Shown here piece by piece: positions 18,881-26,370 of a DNA stretch of 64,000 bases; positions within the stretch are counted from its first letter, which is position 1, and every line of letters starts with the position of its first letter. The stretch lies in assembly GCA_964630665.1 (NCBI GenBank), contig CAZVVN010000008.1, positions 1-64,000 of the forward strand, in the 5' to 3' direction. The stretch comes from UBA9619 sp964630665. GTDB lineage: Bacteria > Pseudomonadota > Gammaproteobacteria > Arenicellales > UBA868. A model generated the notes under the pieces. The model saw only the letters and a list, made by a program, of their open reading frames with translations, made no database searches and was not told where the DNA came from. The position numbers and the translations under genes are program-made.

Positions 18881-19635
18881 TAGCGTCAGCGGGTGCTGCG
18901 AATTCGCAGCACCCGCCTGGCGGCCCCCTGTTTTCTTGTAAAGATATCTCCCTCGACCTGGGGGGGCGGGAAATTCTTAAAGAAATCTCTCTGCAGGTCG
19001 CAAGCGGGGAGGTGCTTGGTGTGATCGGGCCAAATGGGGCCGGCAAGACCAGTTTGTTCGAGGTCTTGTGTGGACGGTTCTCTGCAAAATCCGGCACCGT
19101 GACGTTCAAGGGCCAGGATGTCAGCGCATTGCCGCTCTACCAAAGGGCGCGAATCGGAATCGGGAGAACCTACCAGACCCCCGTAGTGCCGGACGAGTTG
19201 ACCGTTGAGGAAGTGTTCAAGGCGGCGCGGCAGGCCTACAAGCCTTACCTGAATCGCTGGCACGTGCTGTGGGCCATGAGACTGGTGCGATTCTCTGTGG
19301 ATCCCGATCTGCCTGCAGCTCAGTTGGACACTCTTGACCGGCGCAAACTTCTGTTGTCGTGTCTCATCATGCGTCGTCCGCCCCTGTTGCTGATGGACGA
19401 ACCCGCTGCAGGGCTGATCAACTCGGAAGTCGACGAGTTCGACGACTTGATCCGGATTCTGGCAAAAGAACTGAATGTCGCTATCGTCATCGTCGAACAT
19501 CGGATCGAATTGCTGGACACCATCGCTGACAGAGTTATGGTCATGGATGCTGGAGAGAAGATCTCTGAGGGCGATTTGGCCATGGTCCTTCAAGACCCAA
19601 GGGTTCGTGCTGCTTACTTTGAAGATGTTCATTGA
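18874..19635 (+). CDS. LIV-type ABC transporter ATP-binding protein (LivG-like), degenerate signature motif
   Basis: The protein has 253 residues. Walker A is GPNGAGKTS (52-60) and Walker B is LLLMDEP (171-177), followed by the H-loop in VIVEHRIELLDTIADR. At the place of LSGGQ it reads LDTLDRRK (151-158), so the signature is degenerate. The only conventional start is ATG 18874, overlapping the stop of the binding-protein gene. The first 17 or so codons run through a perfect palindrome (18889-18916). The partner ATPase at 19654 has a normal signature, so the transporter would be an asymmetric ATPase pair. Confidence 0.85.
   Translation: MVIASAGAANSQHPPGGPLFSCKDISLDLGGREILKEISLQVASGEVLGVIGPNGAGKTSLFEVLCGRFSAKSGTVTFKGQDVSALPLYQRARIGIGRTYQTPVVPDELTVEEVFKAARQAYKPYLNRWHVLWAMRLVRFSVDPDLPAAQLDTLDRRKLLLSCLIMRRPPLLLMDEPAAGLINSEVDEFDDLIRILAKELNVAIVIVEHRIELLDTIADRVMVMDAGEKISEGDLAMVLQDPRVRAAYFEDVH
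18889..18916. repeat. 28-nt perfect palindrome at the binding-protein/ATPase gene junction
   Basis: The arm GCGGGTGCTGCGAA is followed directly by its exact reverse complement, giving a 28-nt self-complementary sequence that starts 9 bases after the TAA of the binding-protein gene. In RNA it would form a strong hairpin. There is no following T-run, so it is not an intrinsic terminator. Hairpins at this place often protect the 3' end of binding-protein mRNA or damp downstream translation. It overlaps the first codons of the livG-like frame. Confidence 0.7.
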
Positions 19636-19653
19636 GACTATTTTGCCCAGCGT

Positions 19654-20379
19654 ATGACTGATCAATTGCCGGTGCTGCAAATCGATGGCCTGTCCGCGGG
19701 ATACGGCCCGATGCGGGTAATCCATGACTTGGATCTGGTCGTCAGTGCGGGTGAAAAGGTCGGACTGGTCGGTCTCAACGGTCACGGTAAGTCGACGCTC
19801 TTTCTGGCGATTGCTGGCCTGACTCATTGGCAGCGTGGTTCCATCAAGTTAAACGAGAAACAGATCGGTCGTAACCGCAGTCAGGGTCCGGGCCGCTACA
19901 CGCACCAGATTGTTCACCATGGCTTGTCTTTAATTCCACAAGGCGATGAAATCTTTCAGGGGCTCACCGTGAAGGATCACCTCGATAGCGGTGCCTACAC
20001 AAAATCGGCCTGGCGGAACCGTGCTGGCAGGCGCAAAGAGATTCTCCAGATATTTCCAGCGCTGGAACAATTAATGGATACCTCGGTCGGACGGTTGTCT
20101 GGTGGAGAACGACGCATGGTGGCCATAGGCCGAGGCCTGATGGCCAAAGCATCTCTTTACCTTGTAGACGAACCGACCTTGGGTTTGGCGCCGAAGTTAG
20201 GGAAAGGCGTTCTGGAGGCCTTGTTCGATATTGAGCTCGGTGAATCAGCCATGGTGATCGCCGAACAGAACGTTGCCCTGCTGGATGGTCGCGTGGATCG
20301 AATCATCGGTATGCACGTGGGTAAGCTCAAGGGTGAAGCTGCAGCATCGCTTGCCTATCAGACAAAACGGGAGACATAA
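19654..20379 (+). CDS. LIV-type ABC transporter ATP-binding protein (LivF-like)
   Basis: The protein has 241 residues. Walker A is GLNGHGKST, the signature is intact (RLSGGERRM), and Walker B is LYLVDEPTLGLAP, with the H-loop replaced by a Gln-containing VIAEQNVALLDGR, typical of LivF proteins. It forms the second ATPase of the transporter on the cytoplasmic face of the membrane. It starts 18 bases after the LivG-like gene and ends 3 bases before the first permease gene. Confidence 0.88.
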   Translation: MTDQLPVLQIDGLSAGYGPMRVIHDLDLVVSAGEKVGLVGLNGHGKSTLFLAIAGLTHWQRGSIKLNEKQIGRNRSQGPGRYTHQIVHHGLSLIPQGDEIFQGLTVKDHLDSGAYTKSAWRNRAGRRKEILQIFPALEQLMDTSVGRLSGGERRMVAIGRGLMAKASLYLVDEPTLGLAPKLGKGVLEALFDIELGESAMVIAEQNVALLDGRVDRIIGMHVGKLKGEAAASLAYQTKRET

Positions 20380-20382
20380 GGC

Positions 20383-21264
20383 GTGGACTGGAGTTATGTG
20401 ATCATCAACGCCATTGTTCTGGCCTGTATTTACGGGACACTGGCGATCGGTGTGTCCATCACCTGGTCGAGCCTGGGACTGATCAACATGTCTTTCGGCT
20501 TTATTTTCTCGTTTGCAGGATATGGCGCCTGGCTGGTTGCCCAGCATATCTCTCACAATGGTGTCGTAATTCTCGCGTCGGGAATACTGACGGGCGCGCT
20601 CGGCGGTGTGATTGTCTGCGCCCTGGCATTTATCCCATTGCACGACAAGCCGAACTTTACGATCCGCGGCATGATTGCAACGCTTGCCATCAGCCTGTTT
20701 GGAACGCAAGCACTGTTGTGGTACTTCGGCCCACGGGTGAAGAACATTCCACCGGTTTTTGGTTATGGTTCGATCAAAGTCTTTGGATCAACTATGACCT
20801 ACGACAAGGTCGGCGCGGTGGTCACGTCGATTCTCATGCTTACGGCGGTGCTGCTGTGGATGAAATCGAGCCGGCGGGGCCTCGAGATCCGTGCCATGAT
20901 GCAGAACCCGCATGCAGCATCAATCGTTGGCATCGGTGTGCGCCGCACCGGTTTCTATGTGATGGCAATTACCGGTGGTCTTGCAGGTCTCGCGTCGGTG
21001 TTGCTTTCCCAGACCTATTACCTACAGGCTTTCGGAGGAATAACACCAATGATCAAGGGTCTCAGTGTTGCGCTGTGTGGTGGACTGGGTTCGGTCACGG
21101 GTGTGGTAATTGCCGCTGTCATATTAGGTATCAATGAAGCCATGACCTCCCGCTTCTGGGGCGGTCAGTATGTGTTGATTACACAGTTCGGCCTGATCAT
21201 TCTTATCCTGTTGATTCGTCCGCGTGGCATCGCAGGAATTCTCGACAAGGCGCGAGAGGCTTAA
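20383..21264 (+). CDS. LIV-type ABC transporter permease (LivH-like)
   Basis: The protein has 293 residues and is almost wholly hydrophobic, with about eight membrane segments. The family EAA-like loop is SRRGLEIRAMMQNPHAASIVGIGVRRTGFYVMAITGGLAGLASVL, and the C-terminal end is FGLIILILLIRPRGI. It pairs with the following LivM-like protein to form the translocation path. The start codon is GTG at 20383, 3 bases after the LivF-like stop. The next gene follows after 5 bases. Confidence 0.88.
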   Translation: MDWSYVIINAIVLACIYGTLAIGVSITWSSLGLINMSFGFIFSFAGYGAWLVAQHISHNGVVILASGILTGALGGVIVCALAFIPLHDKPNFTIRGMIATLAISLFGTQALLWYFGPRVKNIPPVFGYGSIKVFGSTMTYDKVGAVVTSILMLTAVLLWMKSSRRGLEIRAMMQNPHAASIVGIGVRRTGFYVMAITGGLAGLASVLLSQTYYLQAFGGITPMIKGLSVALCGGLGSVTGVVIAAVILGINEAMTSRFWGGQYVLITQFGLIILILLIRPRGIAGILDKAREA

Positions 21265-21269
21265 ACAGC

Positions 21270-22901
21270 GTGCCCACCTGGAAAGACCCCTATTCGAGTT
21301 GGGACCCGGCAGGTCCCATTGACGAGATTCCCACCAACGAGTGGCGCTCTCCCGAGAGCAGCTGGGATGCTGCCCGCGAATACAAGGTACCGACCCATCT
21401 AGTGGGCCGATTACGGTACTACTACAAGTGGCCGGGACACGGTAAGAGCCTATGGAACAGATTGCGTTACTTTCCGACCCGGCGCACTGTGTTGCGTTTT
21501 CGAGGTGAATACAACCCGAAGACACTGCGCCGTGAAAAAACCATCATCGATAAACGACCGATCTGGTGGATGCTGGGGTTTGTCGCTCTAATTCTGGCGC
21601 CCTTTGTAATGCCGGAAGGTAACCGCGTGCTGTTATCGGCCGCAGCCGTGTTCTCGATCTATGCAGCGATCAATCTGTGCTGGACGCTGGTGATTGGCAC
21701 GGCGGGTATTTATTCGCTTGCGACGTATGCGATCGTCGGGGCAGGTGCCTACGGCTCTGCTTATCTGTCAATCCACTTTGGGTTACCAATTCCACTGATG
21801 TTGCTGGTCGGTGGTCTCATAGGCCTGGTCTTTGGGATACTCATTGCTATTCCTGCCGTGCGTCTAGAAGGGTTCTACTATGCACTGCTGACCTTGGGTG
21901 TCGTCGAACTGTGCCGGGTCTACATCATCCAGTCCAGAGCTTTCGGATCAGAGATCGGGGGGCTCTACGGGGCAGCCAGCTATATTCCTGAAGCATGGGA
22001 TGAGTTTGCCCAGCTGCGGCTGGGCTACTACGCAGCAGCAACTGTGCTCGTGGCCGCGCTAGTGCTGTTCCGTTTCATCAACGGTAAGCGGTTGGGTCGC
22101 TTACTGCGCATGGCGCCGGAAAAACGGGAGGCCTTTGCCGAGGCTACCGGGGTCAACTATCGGGTTGCTCGTATCCAGGTGTTTCTGATTTCTTCCGCCG
22201 CATTGGGAGTGATCGGTGCTTTCTATGCAAGCCATTTCCGCGGTGCATCGCCGAACCTGTTCGGGTTCGACACGGTTGCAATGGGTTTGGCGATGCTGGT
22301 GATCGGTGGTCTGGGTAGAGCTGAGGGCGCAGTGCTCGGCACCTTGATTGTGGTGTTTATCGATCGGGTACTGATTGATCTGGGTCCATTGAGAATAGTG
22401 CTGATAGGCGTACTGATGTTGTTTGTGGTTTTGTTTCTGCGCGGTGGTGTGTTTGGCATCAAGGCCCAGTTTCGCGTGTGGAGAGACAAAAAGAAAAGTG
22501 AAAACCGATCGGCCCGTGCCGAGAAAGGAGGCGAGATGCTGCCTGAAGAAGCGACCGAAGTCCGGGACAAAGACGAGCTCGCGTTTCGACGTTACGACAA
22601 GAACCAGCGGGATTTTCTGAAGACACTGGTCAGCGATGAGGTCATCGAAGAATTCAAGAACAAACCGTTGGGCCAGCACAGTGAAGCGCTGGAGAGGCTG
22701 CTCACCTATTTTCGACGCCAGCCGATGGTCGATAAATATGCAATCAAGTGTGTTGAACCATTCAAGGCTTACCAGGTTGTAGCGTTATCGGGGATACCCG
22801 GCGTTGCGCCACGACTGGTGGAGGACAAGATCTATTCCAGCCGGGAAGACGCGTGGGTGGGAGTATTCACGCGGCGCATCCAGGATCTGCTGGAATCGTA
22901 A
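21270..22901 (+). CDS. LIV-type ABC permease (LivM-like) fused in frame to a DMFase small-subunit-like domain
   Basis: This is a single open frame of 543 codons starting at GTG 21270. Residues 1-95 are a hydrophilic N-terminal extension unusual for LivM. Residues about 97-400 are the LivM membrane core with the conserved loop APEKREAFAEATGVNYRVARIQVFLISSAALGVIGAFYA and the end LLFVVLFLRGGVFGIKAQF. Residues about 423-543 are soluble and resemble the small subunit of N,N-dimethylformamidase (segments ALERLLTYFRRQP, DKYAIK, VFTRRIQDLL). An internal Shine-Dalgarno and ATG precede that part (see 22524 and 22536). The gene may yield a permease-enzyme fusion, two separate proteins, or both. The large amidase subunit follows 73 bases later. 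Confidence 0.8.
   Translation: MPTWKDPYSSWDPAGPIDEIPTNEWRSPESSWDAAREYKVPTHLVGRLRYYYKWPGHGKSLWNRLRYFPTRRTVLRFRGEYNPKTLRREKTIIDKRPIWWMLGFVALILAPFVMPEGNRVLLSAAAVFSIYAAINLCWTLVIGTAGIYSLATYAIVGAGAYGSAYLSIHFGLPIPLMLLVGGLIGLVFGILIAIPAVRLEGFYYALLTLGVVELCRVYIIQSRAFGSEIGGLYGAASYIPEAWDEFAQLRLGYYAAATVLVAALVLFRFINGKRLGRLLRMAPEKREAFAEATGVNYRVARIQVFLISSAALGVIGAFYASHFRGASPNLFGFDTVAMGLAMLVIGGLGRAEGAVLGTLIVVFIDRVLIDLGPLRIVLIGVLMLFVVLFLRGGVFGIKAQFRVWRDKKKSENRSARAEKGGEMLPEEATEVRDKDELAFRRYDKNQRDFLKTLVSDEVIEEFKNKPLGQHSEALERLLTYFRRQPMVDKYAIKCVEPFKAYQVVALSGIPGVAPRLVEDKIYSSREDAWVGVFTRRIQDLLES
22524..22531 (+). promoter_or_regulatory. Strong internal Shine-Dalgarno inside the permease frame
   Basis: AAAGGAGG lies 4 bases before an in-frame ATG at 22536, deep inside the livM-like frame and exactly at the junction between membrane core and soluble domain. 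It is one of the best ribosome binding sites in the operon. This suggests independent initiation of the small subunit. Confidence 0.6.
22536..22901 (+). CDS. N,N-dimethylformamidase small-subunit-like protein (internal start within permease gene)
   Basis: Starting at the in-frame ATG 22536 behind AAAGGAGG gives a soluble protein of 121 residues, close to the roughly 130 of known DMFase small subunits. From memory of those proteins, the C-terminal half matches in pattern: L-R--YFR-QP, KY-I, an AY pair, a Pro-rich turn, then EDA---VF-RRI-D. No database comparison was possible. In DMFase the small subunit packs against the large catalytic subunit, whose homolog starts at 22975. Whether it is made alone, fused to the permease, or both is open. 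Confidence 0.6.
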   Translation: MLPEEATEVRDKDELAFRRYDKNQRDFLKTLVSDEVIEEFKNKPLGQHSEALERLLTYFRRQPMVDKYAIKCVEPFKAYQVVALSGIPGVAPRLVEDKIYSSREDAWVGVFTRRIQDLLES

Positions 22902-22974
22902 TGAGTAGATATTGCGTCAATTATCGTTGCTGAGTCAGCGCGGTCGGTGTCAGGTGAATAACGAGGAATAAGAC

Positions 22975-25296
22975 ATGGCAGAGGTCAAGCTGTTCGGGTA
23001 TTGCAACGATATTTCCGTGAAGCCGGGGGATGAACAGACATTCCACGTTACTGCTGACGGCACAGACACTGCCGAGGCCCAGCTTGTACGACTCATCCAC
23101 GGTGACCAGCACCCGGATGGGCCCGGTCTTGTTGAAGAGGAAGTCGACTGCGACATCAACGGTACCTGGCAGGTCAAGAAACAGTACACCCAGGTCGGCT
23201 CCTACCTGCAGGTCGCCGACCCGGAAAACCGACTCTGTATCGACGGCAGCTTTTCGATGTTCACCTATATCTGGCCTTCACTGCACCTCAAGGTTGGCGC
23301 CCAGGCTGTCTGTGGTCGCTACGACGACTACAACTGTATAGGCTATGCAATTGGCATAACCGAAACCGGCCACTTGGGATTTATCGTTGCGGATGGTAAA
23401 GAGTTTGACGCTGTTATTTCGGAGATTCCGTTACAGCGGCACATCTGGTACTTTGCCGGGGCCTCTTACGATGCCAGTACTGGCAGGGCCACACTTTACC
23501 AGGCGGGTGTTGTGAATCGGTATAACTCGCTTTGGGGTAAGGTCACCCCCATGGATTACGACTCACATGTCTCCGAGACCTTACGCTTCAAACCGGAGCA
23601 TGCACCCGATATTCCTTTTCTGATTGGGGGGACGTGGGACTACCACATTAACCGTGGCCAGTTTGTGAATGAACTTTATTCTGGCAAGGTCGACCGCCCC
23701 GGAGTCGTCTCGCGGGTACTGTCTCGTGAAGAGTTCGATCACATCTGTTCGGGCGGCAAACCACCCGAGAATGACATCCTGGCGTACTGGGACACGACTG
23801 CCGGTTACAACGATAGCGGTATTGGTGACACCGTCATGGATACCGGACCACACGGCTTGCATGCCACCGGTATCAACAAGCCGGTACGGGCACAGACCGG
23901 CTGGAACTGGAATGGTCGCAACGACTGTTTCAGGTTAGCGCCGGAGGAATACGGTGGTATCGAACTGCACGACGACGCGATCATCGACTGTGGTTGGGAT
24001 GTAACGAACCGTTTGACGATCCCTCAGGATCTCAAGAGCGGGGTCTATGCGATACGCCTGCGTGCTGGCGACGGGACGGGGCTGGGCGAAGAGTATCTGG
24101 TGTTTTTCGTCCGGGCGAAAACGCCGAAAGCGCCGATCGCATTGCTCATTCCCACTGCCAGTTACCTGGCGTACGCTAATGATCACCTCACTTTCGACAA
24201 TCAGACGGCCCAGCCCATCGTTGGGCAAACACCGATAGTGACTGATATCGACATCGAGGTTTATCAGAGCCCGGAGTTCGGCCTGTCGACCTATGATCAT
24301 CACCGGGATGGTGCGGGGGTATGTTACTCGTCATACCGCCGGCCAATTGTCGGCATGCGTCCCAAATACCGTAACGCGATGAACGGAATTACCTGGCAGT
24401 TTCCGGCGGATCTTTCCATTGTTGCCTGGTTGGAGCATTGCAACTATGACTACGAGGTGCTGACAGACGAGGATCTGCATCGGGAAGGCGTCGATGCGCT
24501 TTCGTCCTATAAGTGTGTAATCACCGGAACCCACCCGGAATACTATTCCGAGACCATGCTGGATGCGACCGAGGACTTTGTCGCAGGCGGAGGACGGCTG
24601 ATCTACATGGGCGGTAACGGCTATTACTGGAACGTGGATTTCTGTCAGGACGAACCCTGGTGCATGGAGGTGCGCAAGCTGGATTCCGGTATGCGGGCCT
24701 GGAACGCAAGGCCGGGCGAGCACTACATGCAGACCACTGGCCAGAAGGGAGGCCTGTGGAAGAACCTAGGTCGACCCCCGCAAAAAGCTCTGGGTGTCGG
24801 TTTCATCTCCCAGGGTTTTGAGTCGTGCCGGCCTTTCCGGCGCATGCCGGACAGCTGGCACCGTACGGTGTCGTGGATTACCGACGGGATCGAAGGGGAG
24901 ATCATCGGCAACTTCGGTCTTGCCCACGGTGCGGCCGGCGGCATCGAGATGGATCGCTATGATCTGGAAAAAGGCACCCCGCCGCATGCCAAGATTATTG
25001 CATCGTCAGGTGGGCACACCGATAACTACATGCTGGTCTGCGAAGAAGTCTTATATGCGTTTCCTGGAATGACCGGTACCTACGATCATCGGATCCGGGC
25101 TGACATGGTGTATTTCACTTGCTCCAACAATGGCGCGGTATTCTCGACAGGCTCGATCGCCTTTGGTCAGGCGCTGCCATGCCACGGTTTCGAGAACAAT
25201 GTGTCGAAATTACTCGCCAACCTGGTCGATGCGTTTTCCAAAGACGGCCCGTTGCCCGGTGGCGCTTGGATCTCAGACGAAAAACAGTGGCGCTGA
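22975..25296 (+). CDS. N,N-dimethylformamidase large-subunit-like iron amidohydrolase
   Basis: The protein has 773 residues, close to the usual length of about 760. DMFase hydrolyses dimethylformamide to formate and dimethylamine with a mononuclear iron held by two Tyr and one carboxylate. At the matching places I see Tyr400 (SYLAYAND), Tyr440 (LSTYDHHRDG) and Glu522 (GTHPEYYSE). Nearby are His520, Asn548 (YMGGNGYYW) and Glu658 (GGIEMDRYD), which correspond within one residue to the active-site residues I recall from the Paracoccus enzyme. The N-terminal 260 residues look like a lectin/laminin-G-like beta sandwich. The true substrate may be another N-substituted amide. A GAGGAATAAG sequence precedes the ATG. 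Confidence 0.82.
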   Translation: MAEVKLFGYCNDISVKPGDEQTFHVTADGTDTAEAQLVRLIHGDQHPDGPGLVEEEVDCDINGTWQVKKQYTQVGSYLQVADPENRLCIDGSFSMFTYIWPSLHLKVGAQAVCGRYDDYNCIGYAIGITETGHLGFIVADGKEFDAVISEIPLQRHIWYFAGASYDASTGRATLYQAGVVNRYNSLWGKVTPMDYDSHVSETLRFKPEHAPDIPFLIGGTWDYHINRGQFVNELYSGKVDRPGVVSRVLSREEFDHICSGGKPPENDILAYWDTTAGYNDSGIGDTVMDTGPHGLHATGINKPVRAQTGWNWNGRNDCFRLAPEEYGGIELHDDAIIDCGWDVTNRLTIPQDLKSGVYAIRLRAGDGTGLGEEYLVFFVRAKTPKAPIALLIPTASYLAYANDHLTFDNQTAQPIVGQTPIVTDIDIEVYQSPEFGLSTYDHHRDGAGVCYSSYRRPIVGMRPKYRNAMNGITWQFPADLSIVAWLEHCNYDYEVLTDEDLHREGVDALSSYKCVITGTHPEYYSETMLDATEDFVAGGGRLIYMGGNGYYWNVDFCQDEPWCMEVRKLDSGMRAWNARPGEHYMQTTGQKGGLWKNLGRPPQKALGVGFISQGFESCRPFRRMPDSWHRTVSWITDGIEGEIIGNFGLAHGAAGGIEMDRYDLEKGTPPHAKIIASSGGHTDNYMLVCEEVLYAFPGMTGTYDHRIRADMVYFTCSNNGAVFSTGSIAFGQALPCHGFENNVSKLLANLVDAFSKDGPLPGGAWISDEKQWR

Positions 25297-25335
25297 CCGG
25301 TCTGAAACCATGAGGTGTGTTCCAGGGGGTTATGG

Positions 25336-26310
25336 ATGACTGAACAAATCACGCTCGTGATCCACGGGGTGGAATCGGCAGCAGAAATACCCGGCATTGC
25401 TCAGATCAAAGATCATGCCCACATTCACTGTGCGCCGGATCTCGACAGCCTGCAGCGTCATCTGCCCGGGGCGGAGGTTCTGTTGGGCTGGAACTTTCGG
25501 GCCACCGAGCTCCGGGAGGCCTGGCCCCTCGTGGACCGCCTGCGCTGGGTTCAATGGGGCGGGGCGGGCGTTGACGCCGTGCTGTTTCCGGAACTGGTTG
25601 CAAGTGATGTCCTGCTGACCAACGCCCGGGGTGTGTTCGACCGGGCTATGGCCGAATACACGCTGGGTCTGATTCTTGCCTTTGCCAAGGAACTTCCCGA
25701 GACCTGCGCCGCGCAGCGCGAGCACCGCTGGTCGTATCGCTGGACCGAGCTTGCCGAGGGCCGGTCGGTGCTCGTTGTCGGGGTCGGCAGTATCGGCCGA
25801 GAGATTGCCCGGATGCTTGACCGAGTGGGGTTCGTCGTGTCCGGCGTGGGCCGTTCGGCGCGCGACACAGACCCCGATTTTGGACAGGTCCATGGCGTGG
25901 CGGATCTCAACCGCTGCCTTGGAGAGGCAGACTACGTTGTGCTGGTCACGCCCTTGACGCCCCAGACGCAGGGTCTTTTCGGTGCGCCTCAGTTCTCAGC
26001 TATGAAACCCTCGGCGCGGTTTATCAACCTCGGTCGGGGTGAACTGGTCGATGAAACTGCACTGCTTGAAGCACTCGAAGACAATAGCATCGCGGGTGCC
26101 GGGCTTGATGTCTTCTGCACCGAACCGCTGCCCGCCGAGAGCCCGTTCTGGGATCTTGACAACGTGATCGTCTCGCCTCATATGTCCGGGGATTTTCAGG
26201 GTCACAAGGAAGCCATGGTTGAGGTTTTTCTGGACAACTTCGAACGCTTTCGCAATGGCCGCGAGCTCGTCAATCTAATCGACAAGTCACTGGGCTTCGC
26301 CAGGGACTGA
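25336..26310 (+). CDS. D-2-hydroxyacid dehydrogenase family protein
   Basis: The protein has about 324 residues. It has the NAD-binding motif VVGVGSIGREIARML, the substrate Arg region NLGRGELVDETALLEAL, the Glu in CTEPLP and the catalytic His in VSPHMSG. These reduce or oxidise 2-hydroxy/2-keto acids such as glyoxylate or hydroxypyruvate. I chose ATG 25336 (MTEQITL), preceded by CAGGGGGT, over the ATG at 25315. It is 39 bases downstream of the amidase gene and probably in the same operon, which suggests handling of a keto or hydroxy acid product. Confidence 0.85.
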   Translation: MTEQITLVIHGVESAAEIPGIAQIKDHAHIHCAPDLDSLQRHLPGAEVLLGWNFRATELREAWPLVDRLRWVQWGGAGVDAVLFPELVASDVLLTNARGVFDRAMAEYTLGLILAFAKELPETCAAQREHRWSYRWTELAEGRSVLVVGVGSIGREIARMLDRVGFVVSGVGRSARDTDPDFGQVHGVADLNRCLGEADYVVLVTPLTPQTQGLFGAPQFSAMKPSARFINLGRGELVDETALLEALEDNSIAGAGLDVFCTEPLPAESPFWDLDNVIVSPHMSGDFQGHKEAMVEVFLDNFERFRNGRELVNLIDKSLGFARD

Positions 26311-26370
26311 AATCTCAGCGTGCTGCACGGTGTTGCCGGTGGCGATGCAGTGAAAATCAGCCGTCCCGGG

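Noticed and set aside
18889..18916. Palindrome considered as an intrinsic terminator
   Set aside because: No T-run follows and the operon clearly continues, so it is more likely an mRNA stability or translation-control hairpin.
18886..19827. Minus-strand open frame of 313 codons opposite the ABC ATPases
   Set aside because: Shadow of the livG/livF-like genes with Walker motifs on the plus strand; no ribosome binding site or motifs.
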